From positions 62,001-126,000 of the forward strand of contig DATMPC010000102.1 in assembly GCA_035567895.1 (NCBI GenBank): a DNA stretch of 64,000 nucleotides, given 5' to 3'. Positions within the stretch are counted from its first letter, which is position 1; every line of letters starts with the position of its first letter. Positions 19,001 through 27,468 of the stretch are shown in pieces. This stretch comes from Terriglobales bacterium (GTDB lineage: Bacteria; Acidobacteriota; Terriglobia; Terriglobales; Acidobacteriaceae). The translations under genes and the position numbers were made by a program. Under the pieces are notes generated by a model, which had not been told where the DNA came from, did not search any database, and worked only from the letters and a program-made list of their open reading frames with translations.

Positions 19001-19799
19001 GAGTAAGTCCATCGACGAGGGCAGCGGGTACTTTGGAGTGGAGAATTCCTTATCCGGTGGAGGTTCCACGGTTCAGACCTTCGGCAATCTGCGTAGCGCC
19101 CGTGGCGTCTCCGGCTACGATATTACCCACTTCTTCTCCTGGGCTAATGTCTACGAACTTCCCTTTGGACGCGGGAAACGATTCCTCACCGGTGGTCCTC
19201 TGTCCTGGCTGCTGGGTAACTGGGAATCAGACTCCATTCTGCAGGCCCGTTCGGGAACTCCTTACAATTTGCAGGTGAGCGGTGATATTGCGAACCTGAA
19301 AGGCAGCGCTCCCAGCATCGGCACTTATGGAAGGCCGAACGTCATCGCCAATCCGTTCGCTGCTGGACCAGTTGCTGCCAATCCCGATCCGCTATGTCAC
19401 TTCACTGTTTCTCAAACGATTCCTGCTGGCCAGCCCAGCGCCGGGAAAAAGGGCAGTGCCCCTGACGTGGTAGGGAACAGTACAAATTACTTTAATCCTT
19501 GTGCCTTCACACAGCCTCAGGGCTCATTTGGAAACTTTGGAAGAAATGGTTTCCGGGGTCCGGCAGTTTGGAACACGGACTTTGCTCTGATGAAGAATTT
19601 CTTACTGGGCGAACAAATGAGACTGCAGCTGCAATTCCAGTTCTTCAACATCTTCAACGTGCAGAATTGGGAGGCTCCGTCTCAGGTCACGATCAACTCG
19701 TCTGGGACAACTGTTAATCCGAAAGCAGGGCAAATCACAACCCTTGCTCAGGGAACAACGCCGAGGCAGATGCAGTTCGGCCTGCGGTTCGTGTTCTAA
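16068..19799 (+). CDS. Oar-like TonB-dependent receptor heading the fucose cluster
   Basis: About 1243 residues, an outer-membrane importer. A signal peptide ends near AFSQA (residue 25). It is followed by a carboxypeptidase-regulatory-like beta-sandwich (GTVTDSSGAVVPGATVTLTN) and a plug domain (SLPLNGRNFTQLLTLTPGV, VNMVSKSGTNKFHGSAFEYV). A long beta-barrel ends in an aromatic residue (GLRFVF). The ATG at 16068 has GGAGG five bases upstream and is preferred over the GTG at 16056. It precedes the polygalacturonase and fucose genes and probably imports oligosaccharides. No SusD-like lipoprotein is nearby. Confidence 0.88.
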   Translation: MLFTKKSTLTSIILCIAFSLPAFSQARGGETNGTVTDSSGAVVPGATVTLTNQGTNIQNTANTNNNGYFVFVNVQPGAYKLKVEKPGFKSVESSFQVTVNQAVAQNMTLEVGSASTTVEVTAAAPVLDSTTTELGTVIEERTVQSLPLNGRNFTQLLTLTPGVTPVSTSQNKSIGGVEGNVGIPGSGFSDPSFHGQENRSKLYFYDGIINTNIRGPTYIVIPNLDMVQEFKVVGQDAHADMGGAAGGVVNMVSKSGTNKFHGSAFEYVRNNAFDARNGFTDVDAFGNPKAPAAYHQNQFGATVSGPIIHDRTFFSFGYDGWRYSQPTQQTFYIPTPAEINGDFSQTTVSGTSNQIYNPYSTRGTGSNLVRDPFRCDATTGAPLPVNAQNQQTQTGVICNKIPQALINPAMQAFFKTYSATPNYANPIDPTKNFIQNRPSINNSDGYNARVDHRFGQRDNVFLRFTQQNNNTFSPIGEAGSTSGGSPGRNYGGDYVHTFGPNLIFDFRAGYAGRPGVDSSQQNTHTAGTAPLTQAGFTDIDKYNGMLVTLAGPWNNAGGSSSYGVRGGALRENPTRSFTPSIQWLKGNHNIKAGFWYINAKRVQDNTFQTFGFSNTQTENPQNTSNTGLSLASALLAFPSSASGQLPNRAGGEVSFTYASWAAYLQDEWKVKPNLTLTFGLRYDYLTQPQTDDGRLWNSLDLQNQRWIIGATTMPALCSVAKQAPCIPDGINLTTGVYTAANDFRNDPHFANVVLAGKQFFAPGPVKDNFGPRFGLAWQLRSKTVLRTGAGLYWDALPARSQYAQNDLEAEVWPDAVAFATGNVNTDAAFTNGSAQPVSGIQGHFPVTLPTTTPWAIGGFSDDPRYKDPYSLQYHVEIQQELTAHTMFSIGYVGSQNGRLPFSGLANAARQATPNSTCAATDTACKNAYTASIDALRYMPWVNINNYTMSIARSSYNGFESKLDHRFANGLSSLVSYTWSKSIDEGSGYFGVENSLSGGGSTVQTFGNLRSARGVSGYDITHFFSWANVYELPFGRGKRFLTGGPLSWLLGNWESDSILQARSGTPYNLQVSGDIANLKGSAPSIGTYGRPNVIANPFAAGPVAANPDPLCHFTVSQTIPAGQPSAGKKGSAPDVVGNSTNYFNPCAFTQPQGSFGNFGRNGFRGPAVWNTDFALMKNFLLGEQMRLQLQFQFFNIFNVQNWEAPSQVTINSSGTTVNPKAGQITTLAQGTTPRQMQFGLRFVF

Positions 19800-19807
19800 C
19801 CTTCTCG

Positions 19808-19851
19808 GGCTCGCTGTTTTCGGCGGTCGATATTGACCGAAGCAGCGGGCC
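19808..19851 (+). terminator. Hairpin after the TonB receptor gene
   Basis: GGCTCGCTG and CAGCGGGCC form a 9-bp outer stem, with an inner CGGTC/GACCG stem around GATATT. It starts nine bases after the stop codon and 25 bases before the GH28 start. No T-run follows, so it may stabilise mRNA or reduce read-through rather than fully terminate. Confidence 0.45.
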
Positions 19852-19876
19852 TCAGTCGTCTACAGTTACAGCTCTA

Positions 19877-21505
19877 ATGTCGACCAAACAGCTTCCAGGC
19901 CGGCGTAATTTTGTCCGAAACCTCGCGGTGGGACTAACCGCCGTTCCCATATCAGGAATCGCACAAGCGGTTTCTCCTGGCGGCAGTAAGTCAAGGGCTT
20001 CCGGACAGGCAGACCGCCGCTACATTCTTGACGTACGTGACTTCGGCGCAGTGCCAGACGGCAAGACACTGGCCACAAAATCAATCCAGACTGCTTTCGA
20101 CAAGTGCCACGAAGCCGGTGGAGGAAAAGTAGTCATCCCGCCGGGCAGATATCTGAGCGCTCCCTTGTTTCTGCGCAGCAACATGGAGCTTGAGCTTCTG
20201 CCCGGCGCCTATCTGCTCGGCAGCACGAACTTCGATGACTATCCGACCATCCAGGGCCGCTGGGAAGGGCTCGACCGTACCATCTTTGCTTCCCTGCTTA
20301 CCGGCCAGGATCTCGAGAATGTCACGATCTCGGGACGCGGAACTATCGATGGTCAAGGGCAGGGATGGTGGAAGGCGCACCGCGAGACTCAGGCACTACG
20401 GCGCAAGCTGGGCCTCGAAGGGCGTGAGCCGGAGAATCCTCCGGGATCGCCGCTGCAATGGCCTCGTCCCCGCCTCATTAATCTGTATCGCTGTAAGAAC
20501 GTCCACATTTCGGGAATCGCCATTCTGAATTCGCCCTCGTGGCAGGTGCATCCTGTGCTCTGCGAGGACATCTGCATCGACGGCGTGACCATCTGGGCGC
20601 CGGGAGATTCTCCGAACACAGACGGCATCGATCCTGACTCTTGCCGGTTGGTGCGCATTTCTAACTGCTACATCAGTACCGGCGATGACTGCGTGGTCAT
20701 CAAGTCCGGCTACAAGTACCAGCCCGGGGTGAAACAGATTCCCAGCGAAGACATCACTGTCACCAACTGTGTGTTCGGTACTGGCCATGCGGGAGTCGCG
20801 ATTGGCAGCGAGACCTCTGGAGGGGTGCGCAACGTTACCGTCAGCAATTGTGTGTGCAACGGCACGCGGCGTGGGCTGTACATCAAGAGCGCTCGAGGAC
20901 GGGGAAATATCGTCGAGAACTTCAGGGCCTCGAATGTCGTGCTCAAAAACATTACCGACACTGCAGTCCACGTCGGAATGTTCTATACCGGCAGCGACCG
21001 CACTGCACGCGTGGAGAAGAACGAGGCCACTCCTACGTTTCGGAATTTTCATTTCAGCGACATCATTGTTGAACAGGCGCCTCATGGCGTAATCGTCGAA
21101 GGCCTGCCAGAGAATCCGATTCGGGAATTTAGCCTGGAAAACGTAAGTGTGAATGGCGTTGGAACTGGATTAAACTGCTCCAACACGCAGCAAGCACGGT
21201 TTGAACGTCTTACTGTGAACTCAGACACCGGCCCTTCCTTCTCTTTCAGTGATGTGCGCGATCTGGAAATCTCTCGGTTTCGTTCAGCGAAAACAGCTCC
21301 GGAGCAGGTTGTGATTCGCATGGAACGGGTCGAAAATGTATCTGTAACGTCCTGCCAGGCGCCGGAGTCGAGCCGCGCTCTGCTTGAATTTCATGGACCG
21401 GGATCGCGGGATGTAGTGCTGGCATTGAATCGCGTGCCGAAGGGCGTGCAGGAGGTCGCATTTGCCGAAGGAGCGGATACGTCCGTAGTGGAAAAGCGTG
21501 CCTGA
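19877..21505 (+). CDS. GH28 polygalacturonase-like glycoside hydrolase, Tat-exported
   Basis: 542 residues with a twin-arginine-type signal (GRRNFVRN, residues 8-15, hydrophobic to about 31) and a right-handed beta-helix. The GH28 active-site set is complete in order: NTDG at 247-250, GDDC at 269-272, H304 in GTGHAG, and YIK at 335-337. It should hydrolyse alpha-1,4-linked galacturonate or a rhamnogalacturonan in the periplasm or outside. It overlaps the next gene by eight bases. Its place at the head of the fucose genes suggests that fucosylated pectic polymer is the target. Confidence 0.9.
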   Translation: MSTKQLPGRRNFVRNLAVGLTAVPISGIAQAVSPGGSKSRASGQADRRYILDVRDFGAVPDGKTLATKSIQTAFDKCHEAGGGKVVIPPGRYLSAPLFLRSNMELELLPGAYLLGSTNFDDYPTIQGRWEGLDRTIFASLLTGQDLENVTISGRGTIDGQGQGWWKAHRETQALRRKLGLEGREPENPPGSPLQWPRPRLINLYRCKNVHISGIAILNSPSWQVHPVLCEDICIDGVTIWAPGDSPNTDGIDPDSCRLVRISNCYISTGDDCVVIKSGYKYQPGVKQIPSEDITVTNCVFGTGHAGVAIGSETSGGVRNVTVSNCVCNGTRRGLYIKSARGRGNIVENFRASNVVLKNITDTAVHVGMFYTGSDRTARVEKNEATPTFRNFHFSDIIVEQAPHGVIVEGLPENPIREFSLENVSVNGVGTGLNCSNTQQARFERLTVNSDTGPSFSFSDVRDLEISRFRSAKTAPEQVVIRMERVENVSVTSCQAPESSRALLEFHGPGSRDVVLALNRVPKGVQEVAFAEGADTSVVEKRA

Positions 21506-23162
21506 AACTCTGACTCAAACCCGGATACTGAAACTTGATCGCCGCGACAATGTAATGATCGCGCTCGCAGACCTGCGTGCGGGAGAAGAGGTGAGCCTCG
21601 GGAAGGAGACTCACAGCGTCGTGACCAACGTCGCGGCAAAGCACAAGTTTGCTCTGAAGGAGTTTGCGCCGGGCGATCAGATCATTATGTACGGAGTGGT
21701 CGTGGGCAAGGCAACGCAGCCCATCCGCGAAGGCGAGGTCATTACTACTCGCAACATTCGACATGAAGCCTCCGACTTTCACCAGAAATCAGAAAACTAT
21801 GCATGGCACGCTCCTGATGTGTCGGGCTGGAAGAACCGCACGTTTCTGGGCTACAAGCGCGCCGATGGACAGGTAGGCACGCGCAATTACTGGCTGGTTG
21901 TTCCGCTGGTCTTTTGTGAGAACCGCAACATTGATGTATTGCGCAAGGCTTTCGACGAAGGACTCGGATACGCTCCGCCGCAGGTTTACCGTCAGCAGGT
22001 GGCGGATCTTGCTCGCCTGTATCGCGAAGGGCGAGTCGATGCAATCAAGACGTACCAGCACACGAGCGAAGATGGACACCGGCAACCTCACGGGTTCTTT
22101 GAAAATGTCGATGGCGTCAAATTCCTCACGCATGAGCGTGGCTGCGGCGGCACGCGCGAGGATGCGAGAAACCTGTGCGGGCTGATCGCCGGTTATCTCC
22201 ACCATCCCAATGTTGCCGGGGCTACTGTCCTTAGCCTCGGATGCCAGCATTCTCAGGCGGACATCCTGCGCGAGGAGATCGCTAAGCGCGATACACATTT
22301 TGCCAAGCCGCTGATCCTTCTCGAGCAACAAGGCAGCGCCTCGGAGCGCGCAATGCTTTCGCAGGCGATACGAGAGACATTCCTCGGGTTGGTGCAAGCC
22401 AATCGCGCGCAACGAGAGCCCGCGAGTCTCGACAAACTTTGTGTCGGATTGAAATGTGGCGGATCGGATGGTTTCTCTGGACTCTCCGCCAATCCGGCTA
22501 TCGGACATGTCTCCGATTTGCTCGCGGCTTTGGGTGGAAGCAGCATCCTTGCTGAATTTCCCGAACTTTGCGGAGTCGAGCAAGCACTCATCAATCGCTC
22601 GACGAGCCAAGAAGTCGCTGATCGATTCATCACGTTGATGCGCGACTACGCGGCGCGTGCCAAGGCTGTACGCGCCAGTTTCGAAATGAATCCGTCGCCG
22701 GGAAATATTAAAGATGGACTCATTACCGACGCGATGAAGTCCGCAGGGGCTGCACGCAAAGGCGGAGATTCCCCGGTGACCGCCGTCCTGGATTATCCGG
22801 AGTACGCAACCGAACCTGGGCTGAACCTCCTCTGCACTCCAGGCAGCGACGTGGAGGCCGTGACTGCGCAAGTCGGCGCGGGGGCAAACGTTGTTCTCTT
22901 CACTACAGGCCTCGGCACTCCCACCGGCAATCCCATCGCCCCCGTAATCAAGATCTCGACCAATTCACAACTGGCTCAAAGCATGGCGGACGCGATCGAC
23001 GTAGACACGGGAACAATCATCGCCGGCGAGGAGTCCGTGGAAGACGCTGGTGAACGCATCCTTGGTGTGATCACAAAAGTTGCAAGTGGCGAGATGAAGA
23101 CCAAAGCGGAACTGCTTGGACAAGACGATTTCATTCCCTGGAAACGAGGCGTTTCGCTCTGA
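21498..23162 (+). CDS. UxaA-family (altronate dehydratase-type) sugar-acid dehydratase, predicted L-fuconate dehydratase
   Basis: 554 residues, GTG start. An N-terminal SAF-like domain (to about 90; DNVMIALADLRAGEEV) precedes the UxaA catalytic part (GYKRADGQVGTRNYWLVVPLV, GCQHSQAD, CGGSDGFSGLSANPAIG, GAGANVVLFTTGLGTPTGNP). E. coli UxaA is about 500 residues and dehydrates D-altronate with iron. In the Campylobacter jejuni fucose island, UxaA-type proteins occupy the dehydratase position. With fucP, a lactonase and a fucose dehydrogenase beside it, I infer L-fuconate dehydration to 2-keto-3-deoxy-L-fuconate. A role on altronate from galacturonate remains possible because GH28 is in the same operon. 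Confidence 0.87.
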   Translation: MPETLTQTRILKLDRRDNVMIALADLRAGEEVSLGKETHSVVTNVAAKHKFALKEFAPGDQIIMYGVVVGKATQPIREGEVITTRNIRHEASDFHQKSENYAWHAPDVSGWKNRTFLGYKRADGQVGTRNYWLVVPLVFCENRNIDVLRKAFDEGLGYAPPQVYRQQVADLARLYREGRVDAIKTYQHTSEDGHRQPHGFFENVDGVKFLTHERGCGGTREDARNLCGLIAGYLHHPNVAGATVLSLGCQHSQADILREEIAKRDTHFAKPLILLEQQGSASERAMLSQAIRETFLGLVQANRAQREPASLDKLCVGLKCGGSDGFSGLSANPAIGHVSDLLAALGGSSILAEFPELCGVEQALINRSTSQEVADRFITLMRDYAARAKAVRASFEMNPSPGNIKDGLITDAMKSAGAARKGGDSPVTAVLDYPEYATEPGLNLLCTPGSDVEAVTAQVGAGANVVLFTTGLGTPTGNPIAPVIKISTNSQLAQSMADAIDVDTGTIIAGEESVEDAGERILGVITKVASGEMKTKAELLGQDDFIPWKRGVSL

Positions 23163-23185
23163 ACCCTAACGGCAGCAATCCGGCG

Positions 23186-23959
23186 ATGTTTCGTCTTGAT
23201 GGAAAAACCGCCGTCATCACCGGCGGCGCCAGCGGTATCGGACAGGCGATCGCGCTTTGCTTCGCTCAACAGGGAGCCGCGGTCCACATTCTTGAACTAG
23301 ACAAAGCCAATGCAGAGCAGACGACGGCAACCATTCGTGAGCAGGGCGGGACGGCAGAGTGGCACACTTGTGATGTCTCCAACCAACAGCAAGTCAAGGA
23401 CGTGTTCTGCAAAATCGGTGGCAGCAATCCAATTCACGTTCTCGTGAATAATGCCGGAGTCGCCCACGTTGGCAAACTCGAAACCACAACAGAGGAAGAT
23501 TTCGAGCGCATCTTCCGCATCAACGTTAAGGGCACTTACAACTGCATGTACGCCGTGATCGACTACATGAAGACGGGCGGTGGCGGCGTAATCCTGAATC
23601 TCGCTTCGATTGCGGCCACTGCCGGACTCGCGGATCGCTTTGCATATTCCATGAGCAAAGGAGCAGTGCTGACGATGACCTACTCGGTGGCGCGCGATTA
23701 TGTGGCCCAGAATATTCGCTGTAACTGCATTTCGCCCGCCCGCGTTCACACTCCTTTTGTCGACGGTTTCGTGCGCAAGAACTATCCCGGACGCGAGCAG
23801 GACATGTTTCAGAAGCTTGCCCAATCGCAGCCGATGGGCAGAATGGCCCAGCCAAGCGAGGTAGCGTCGCTCGCTCTATTTCTCTGTTCAGACGCTTCCA
23901 GTTTCATAACCGGAACCAATTATCCGATTGACGGAGGATTTCTCAACCTGCACGGCTAG
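23186..23959 (+). CDS. SDR oxidoreductase, predicted 2-keto-3-deoxy-L-fuconate dehydrogenase
   Basis: 257 residues, classical SDR. GGASGIG at 13-19 binds the cofactor, D63 is the adenine-site acid, NNAG is at 88-91, and the catalytic set is S141, Y154, K158. The C-terminal GTNYPIDGGF is typical. Between the dehydratase and lactonase genes it would oxidise 2-keto-3-deoxy-L-fuconate to the 2,4-diketo acid, which the FAH-type protein at 9681-10544 could cleave. This assignment comes from pathway logic; the SDR fold alone does not give the substrate. Confidence 0.85.
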   Translation: MFRLDGKTAVITGGASGIGQAIALCFAQQGAAVHILELDKANAEQTTATIREQGGTAEWHTCDVSNQQQVKDVFCKIGGSNPIHVLVNNAGVAHVGKLETTTEEDFERIFRINVKGTYNCMYAVIDYMKTGGGGVILNLASIAATAGLADRFAYSMSKGAVLTMTYSVARDYVAQNIRCNCISPARVHTPFVDGFVRKNYPGREQDMFQKLAQSQPMGRMAQPSEVASLALFLCSDASSFITGTNYPIDGGFLNLHG

Positions 23960-23981
23960 GTCAGGCAGGCAGGACTCCTTC

Positions 23982-24815
23982 ATGCGGATCGACTCCCACC
24001 AGCACTTCTGGCGCTATGACCCGGTACGAGACGGCTGGATTACACAGGAAATGGCAGTCCTGAAACGGGATTTCATGCCCGAGGAGCTGAGTGAGCGAAT
24101 GCGGGAGAGCGGGGTTGATTGTTCGATCGCTGTCCAGACGGATCAGTCGGAAACGGAAACTCACTTCTTGCTCGATCTTGCAGCAAAGAATTCGGCGATC
24201 GCAGGAGTGGTGGGGTGGGTGAACTTACTGGACAAGAACGTCGAACAGCGACTGGAACAATTCTCGCGTAATCCGAAGCTGCGGGGGTTCAGGCACATCG
24301 TTCAGGCCGAACCTGATGATCGCTTCCTGATGCGCGATGACTTCCTCCGAGGAATACGCGCTCTGCCTCGCCACGACTTTACGTACGACATCCTTGTCTA
24401 CGCGCGCCAGCTTCCGGCTGCTGTCGAATTTGTCAAACGCTTTCCCGCGCAGAAGTTCGTCGTGGATCATCTTGCCAAGCCATCGGTCAAATCGGGGGAG
24501 ATTGACGCGTGGGCTCGGAACATCCGCGATTTGGCAAAGAGCCCAAATGTGTACTGCAAGTTATCAGGTCTGGTGACTGAAGCCGATTGGGCCTCCTGGA
24601 ACGCCGAGACTCTTCGTCCTTACCTGGATGTTGTATTTGAGGCGTTTGGAACAGATCGTCTCATGTTCGGGTCTGATTGGCCGGTATGTTTGCTGGCTGC
24701 CAGCTACGCGCAGGTGAAGGAAGTTATCGAGAATTACACACGAGATCTCTCCGCGGATGAGAAGGCACGCATCTTTGGACTGAACGCAGCCCGATTCTAT
24801 GGACTTGCAGCTTAA
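23982..24815 (+). CDS. Amidohydrolase family lactonase (COG3618), predicted L-fuconolactonase
   Basis: 277 residues of the amidohydrolase-2 TIM barrel. The start is placed at the ATG at 23982, where the family N-terminus MRIDSHQHFW begins; the open frame reaches upstream to 23928 without similarity. Metal and catalytic-site motifs are HQH at the N-terminus, FVVDHLAKP, KLSGL and MFGSDWPV. COG3618 includes characterised L-fuconolactonases and rhamnonolactonases, which open the lactone produced by sugar dehydrogenases. It overlaps the following dehydrogenase gene by 17 bases, indicating tight coupling. Confidence 0.88.
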   Translation: MRIDSHQHFWRYDPVRDGWITQEMAVLKRDFMPEELSERMRESGVDCSIAVQTDQSETETHFLLDLAAKNSAIAGVVGWVNLLDKNVEQRLEQFSRNPKLRGFRHIVQAEPDDRFLMRDDFLRGIRALPRHDFTYDILVYARQLPAAVEFVKRFPAQKFVVDHLAKPSVKSGEIDAWARNIRDLAKSPNVYCKLSGLVTEADWASWNAETLRPYLDVVFEAFGTDRLMFGSDWPVCLLAASYAQVKEVIENYTRDLSADEKARIFGLNAARFYGLAA

Positions 24816-25581
24816 AGACAAGGTCATCGTCATCACGGGTGGCGCCAAGGGGATTGGCGCAGCCATCACGCATACCAGTGTCGACGAGGGCGCGATCCCG
24901 GTGATTGTCGATCGCGATCAGCAGGCGTTGCAACAAATCGAGAAGGAGCTGAAGGCCAAGCACAAGCAAGTGGTATGTATGGCTGCCGAATTGAGCAAGC
25001 CGGAAGAGTGTCGCCGGATTATCTCTGAAGCCAGCCGTCAGCTCGGGCGAATCGATGCGCTGGTAAACAACGCTGGCGTAAATGACAAAGTTGGTCTCGA
25101 GCAAGGTAGTCCCGAGGAATACATCGCATCGCTTGAACGGAATCTTCTGCACTACTACAACATGGCGCATTATGCGTTGCCGCATTTGAAGAAAGCGCGC
25201 GGGGCGATCGTCAACATTAGTTCCAAAACAGCACTCACGGGACAGGGCGGTACTTCAGGATACGCATCAGCCAAGGGTGCGATCCTGGCACTGACGCGAG
25301 AATGGGCCGTCGAACTCCTCCCATATCAAATCCGCGTTAATGCGATCGTGCCGGCCGAAGTGATGACGCCCCTTTATCGTCAATGGCTCGATACGTTCCC
25401 AAATCCTGACGAAAAGCTGGCCGCCATCACCGCCAAGATTCCGCTGGGCAAACGCATGACGCTTGCTGAGGAGATTGCGTGGACCGCGATCTTCCTGTTG
25501 AGTCCACGGTCAGGCCATACGACTGGACAGCAACTGTTCGTGGACGGAGGTTACGTGCACTTGGATCGCGCAATTACATAG
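24799..25581 (+). CDS. SDR oxidoreductase, predicted L-fucose dehydrogenase (FucX-like)
   Basis: 260 residues. It starts MDLQLKDKVIVITGGAKGIG, with cofactor motif GGAKGIG (14-20), NNAG at 90-93, S141/S142, Y155 and K159. The opening and the long NISSKTALTGQGGTSGYASAKG region resemble L-fucose dehydrogenases such as Campylobacter Cj0485 as I know them. It would oxidise L-fucose to the lactone hydrolysed by the upstream gene product. Its start lies inside the lactonase gene, and FucP follows 12 bases after its stop. Specificity for L-fucose rather than L-galactose or D-arabinose is not decidable by eye. Confidence 0.86.
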   Translation: MDLQLKDKVIVITGGAKGIGAAITHTSVDEGAIPVIVDRDQQALQQIEKELKAKHKQVVCMAAELSKPEECRRIISEASRQLGRIDALVNNAGVNDKVGLEQGSPEEYIASLERNLLHYYNMAHYALPHLKKARGAIVNISSKTALTGQGGTSGYASAKGAILALTREWAVELLPYQIRVNAIVPAEVMTPLYRQWLDTFPNPDEKLAAITAKIPLGKRMTLAEEIAWTAIFLLSPRSGHTTGQQLFVDGGYVHLDRAIT

Positions 25582-25593
25582 AGAGGCCGCTGA

Positions 25594-26922
25594 ATGTCGA
25601 GTCCATCTCAATCTGTCGCCGTTACATCGGCGCCAATCACGGAGCGCAGATTCCTCGTTCCGTTTGTGCTCATCACTTCCCTCTTTTTTCTGTGGGCATT
25701 CGGCGTCAACCTGAACGACATCCTGATCCCGCGATTCAAGCTCGCCTTTGGGCTGACGGACTTTCAATCATCCTTCATCCAGGTCGCTTTCTTTGGTGGT
25801 TACTGTCTTGCCGCATTTCCCGCAGGCAAATTGATGGAGCGAATCGGCTACAAGCGGGGAATACTGCTCGGGCTGATGTTGTGCACGGCTGGAGCACTGC
25901 TCTTCCTGCCGGCTGCCTCGATTGGGCTCTATGCGTTTTTCCTGGTCGCACTCTTCGTCATGGCGTGCGGCCAAAGTTTCCTGGAAGTAGCCGCCAATCC
26001 TTATGTAACGGTACTCGGTCCAGCAGCGAGCGCTGAGCGCAGATTAAATTTCGCTCAGTCATTTAATGCCGTCGGCGCAACTATCTCGCCACTCCTCGGT
26101 CGTGCGCTCATTCTGACTGGCGTCGAATACACTCCAGCGCAGCTTGCCTTGATGAGCGCTGCACAGGTTCAGGCGTATCGCGCGTCTCAGGCTGGCACGG
26201 TAAAGCTGCCTTATTTGCTGATGGCCGCGATATTTGTTGCTGTCGCGGCAGCCATTTACTTCACACATCTGCCTGACGTGATTGAGGAAGCTGATTCATC
26301 AGCAGCGGCTCAACTGCACTCCGGTGCCTCAGTTCTCTCGCATCCGCATTTGGTCAAAGGTGTGATTGCGCAGTTCTTTTATGTGGGAGCGCAGGTGGGA
26401 GTTGCCAGCTTCGTGATTCGGTTTGCGCAGCACACTCTCGCCGGCATCACTCAGGCCACCGCTGCGTATTACTTGCTGGGACACCAGATAGGCTTCATGA
26501 CCGGCCGCTTTATAGGATCAGCACTCATGAAGACTATTGCTCCGGCGCGCATGCTTTCAATCTTCGCGATTGGCTGTCTGGTTTCTGTCTCGGTAGCTCT
26601 TCTAGCACATGGAGTCGTGCCGGTGTGCGCTGTTGTGCTGATCGGCTTCTTTCACTCCATCATGTTTCCAACCATCTTCGCGCTCGGCATCAAGAATCTC
26701 GGACCCCTTACCAAGCGCGGCTCTTCGCTCATGGTGATGGCAATCGTGGGGGGAGGACTCTTCCCACCGATCATGGGACGCATCTCCGATGCTACGAATA
26801 TCCAGACCGCATTCATCGTCCCACTGATTTGCTATGTATACATCCTGTACTTCGCTCTCGCGGGATACAGGCCTTCAGGAACATCCGCTATACAGCAGGC
26901 GGTCGGAGCCCAGCGCGCATGA
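25594..26922 (+). CDS. fucP: L-fucose:H+ symporter of the major facilitator superfamily
   Basis: 442 residues with twelve membrane segments. FucP-family signatures are FVLITSLFFLWAFGVNLNDIL at the N-terminus, QSSFIQVAFFGGYCLAAFPAG, the loop GYKRGILLGL, and QSFLEVAANPYVTVLG. It should import L-fucose with protons through the inner membrane. GAGAGG precedes the ATG. The stop codon overlaps the start of the mutarotase gene in ATGA. Other sugars are transported by some FucP relatives, but the enzyme set around it supports L-fucose. Confidence 0.9.
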   Translation: MSSPSQSVAVTSAPITERRFLVPFVLITSLFFLWAFGVNLNDILIPRFKLAFGLTDFQSSFIQVAFFGGYCLAAFPAGKLMERIGYKRGILLGLMLCTAGALLFLPAASIGLYAFFLVALFVMACGQSFLEVAANPYVTVLGPAASAERRLNFAQSFNAVGATISPLLGRALILTGVEYTPAQLALMSAAQVQAYRASQAGTVKLPYLLMAAIFVAVAAAIYFTHLPDVIEEADSSAAAQLHSGASVLSHPHLVKGVIAQFFYVGAQVGVASFVIRFAQHTLAGITQATAAYYLLGHQIGFMTGRFIGSALMKTIAPARMLSIFAIGCLVSVSVALLAHGVVPVCAVVLIGFFHSIMFPTIFALGIKNLGPLTKRGSSLMVMAIVGGGLFPPIMGRISDATNIQTAFIVPLICYVYILYFALAGYRPSGTSAIQQAVGAQRA

Positions 26923-27257
26923 ATCGCCGCTATTGTCTTGCTCTCGATCTCAAAGATGATCCGAAGCTGATCGCCGAATACAAGAAATATCACGAAAAGA
27001 TCTGGCCCGAGATTGCGCAGAGCATTAAGCAATCGGGAATCGAGGATCTCGAGATCTATCTGCTCGGCACACGACTATTCATGATCATGGAAGTCAACGA
27101 CCGCTTCTCATTCGAAGCTAAGGGAGCAGCCGATCGCAGTAATCCCAGGGTGCAGGAATGGGAAACGCTGATGTGGAAGTTCCAGCAGCCTCTTCCGCAA
27201 GCAAAGCCGGGAGAGAAGTGGCTATTGATGCAACGAATCTTCAAGCTCGAGAAGTAA
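26919..27257 (+). CDS. L-rhamnose/L-fucose mutarotase (RhaM-like)
   Basis: 112 residues, starting at the ATG that shares ATGA with the fucP stop. It belongs to the dimeric alpha-beta-barrel mutarotase family: YCLALDLKDDP, the HEKIWPEI helix with conserved His and Trp, EIYLLGTRLFMIMEV, and WETLMWKFQQPLP at the end. It would speed exchange between alpha and beta forms of L-fucose or L-rhamnose so that the dehydrogenase receives its preferred anomer. A mutarotase of the same family sits in the Campylobacter fucose island. It is the last gene before the repeat at 27283. Confidence 0.9.
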   Translation: MNRRYCLALDLKDDPKLIAEYKKYHEKIWPEIAQSIKQSGIEDLEIYLLGTRLFMIMEVNDRFSFEAKGAADRSNPRVQEWETLMWKFQQPLPQAKPGEKWLLMQRIFKLEK

Positions 27258-27282
27258 TGCTCGCGCTAACTACTTATGTGAA

Positions 27283-27427
27283 CTGTCATCCCTCGCTCCG
27301 CCGCGACGATGTCGATAACTGAAGAAATTTAACAGAGGAGCGGGGGATCTGGCGTTGGTCAACCGCATCGAGGAACGACGAACAACAGAGCCCCCGCGTC
27401 CGCCGCGGCGGACGCGAGGGATGACAG
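27283..27427. repeat. Short element with inverted ends between mutarotase and fucosidase genes
   Basis: CTGTCATCCCTCGC at 27283-27296 is perfectly inverted at 27414-27427, and CCGCCGCG next to each arm extends the match. The 145-base unit has no coding potential. A related half (CTGTCACCCCTCACTCCGCG) occurs near 50960 between other genes, which suggests a dispersed non-autonomous element. Confidence 0.6.
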
Positions 27428-27468
27428 TGTCTACTGATCAAGTCGAACTATAGGGGGAACACGGAAGG

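Noticed and set aside
21789-22871. Minus-strand 360-codon frame antisense to the UxaA gene
   Set aside because: Antisense shadow in high-GC coding DNA; the plus-strand UxaA motifs are unambiguous.
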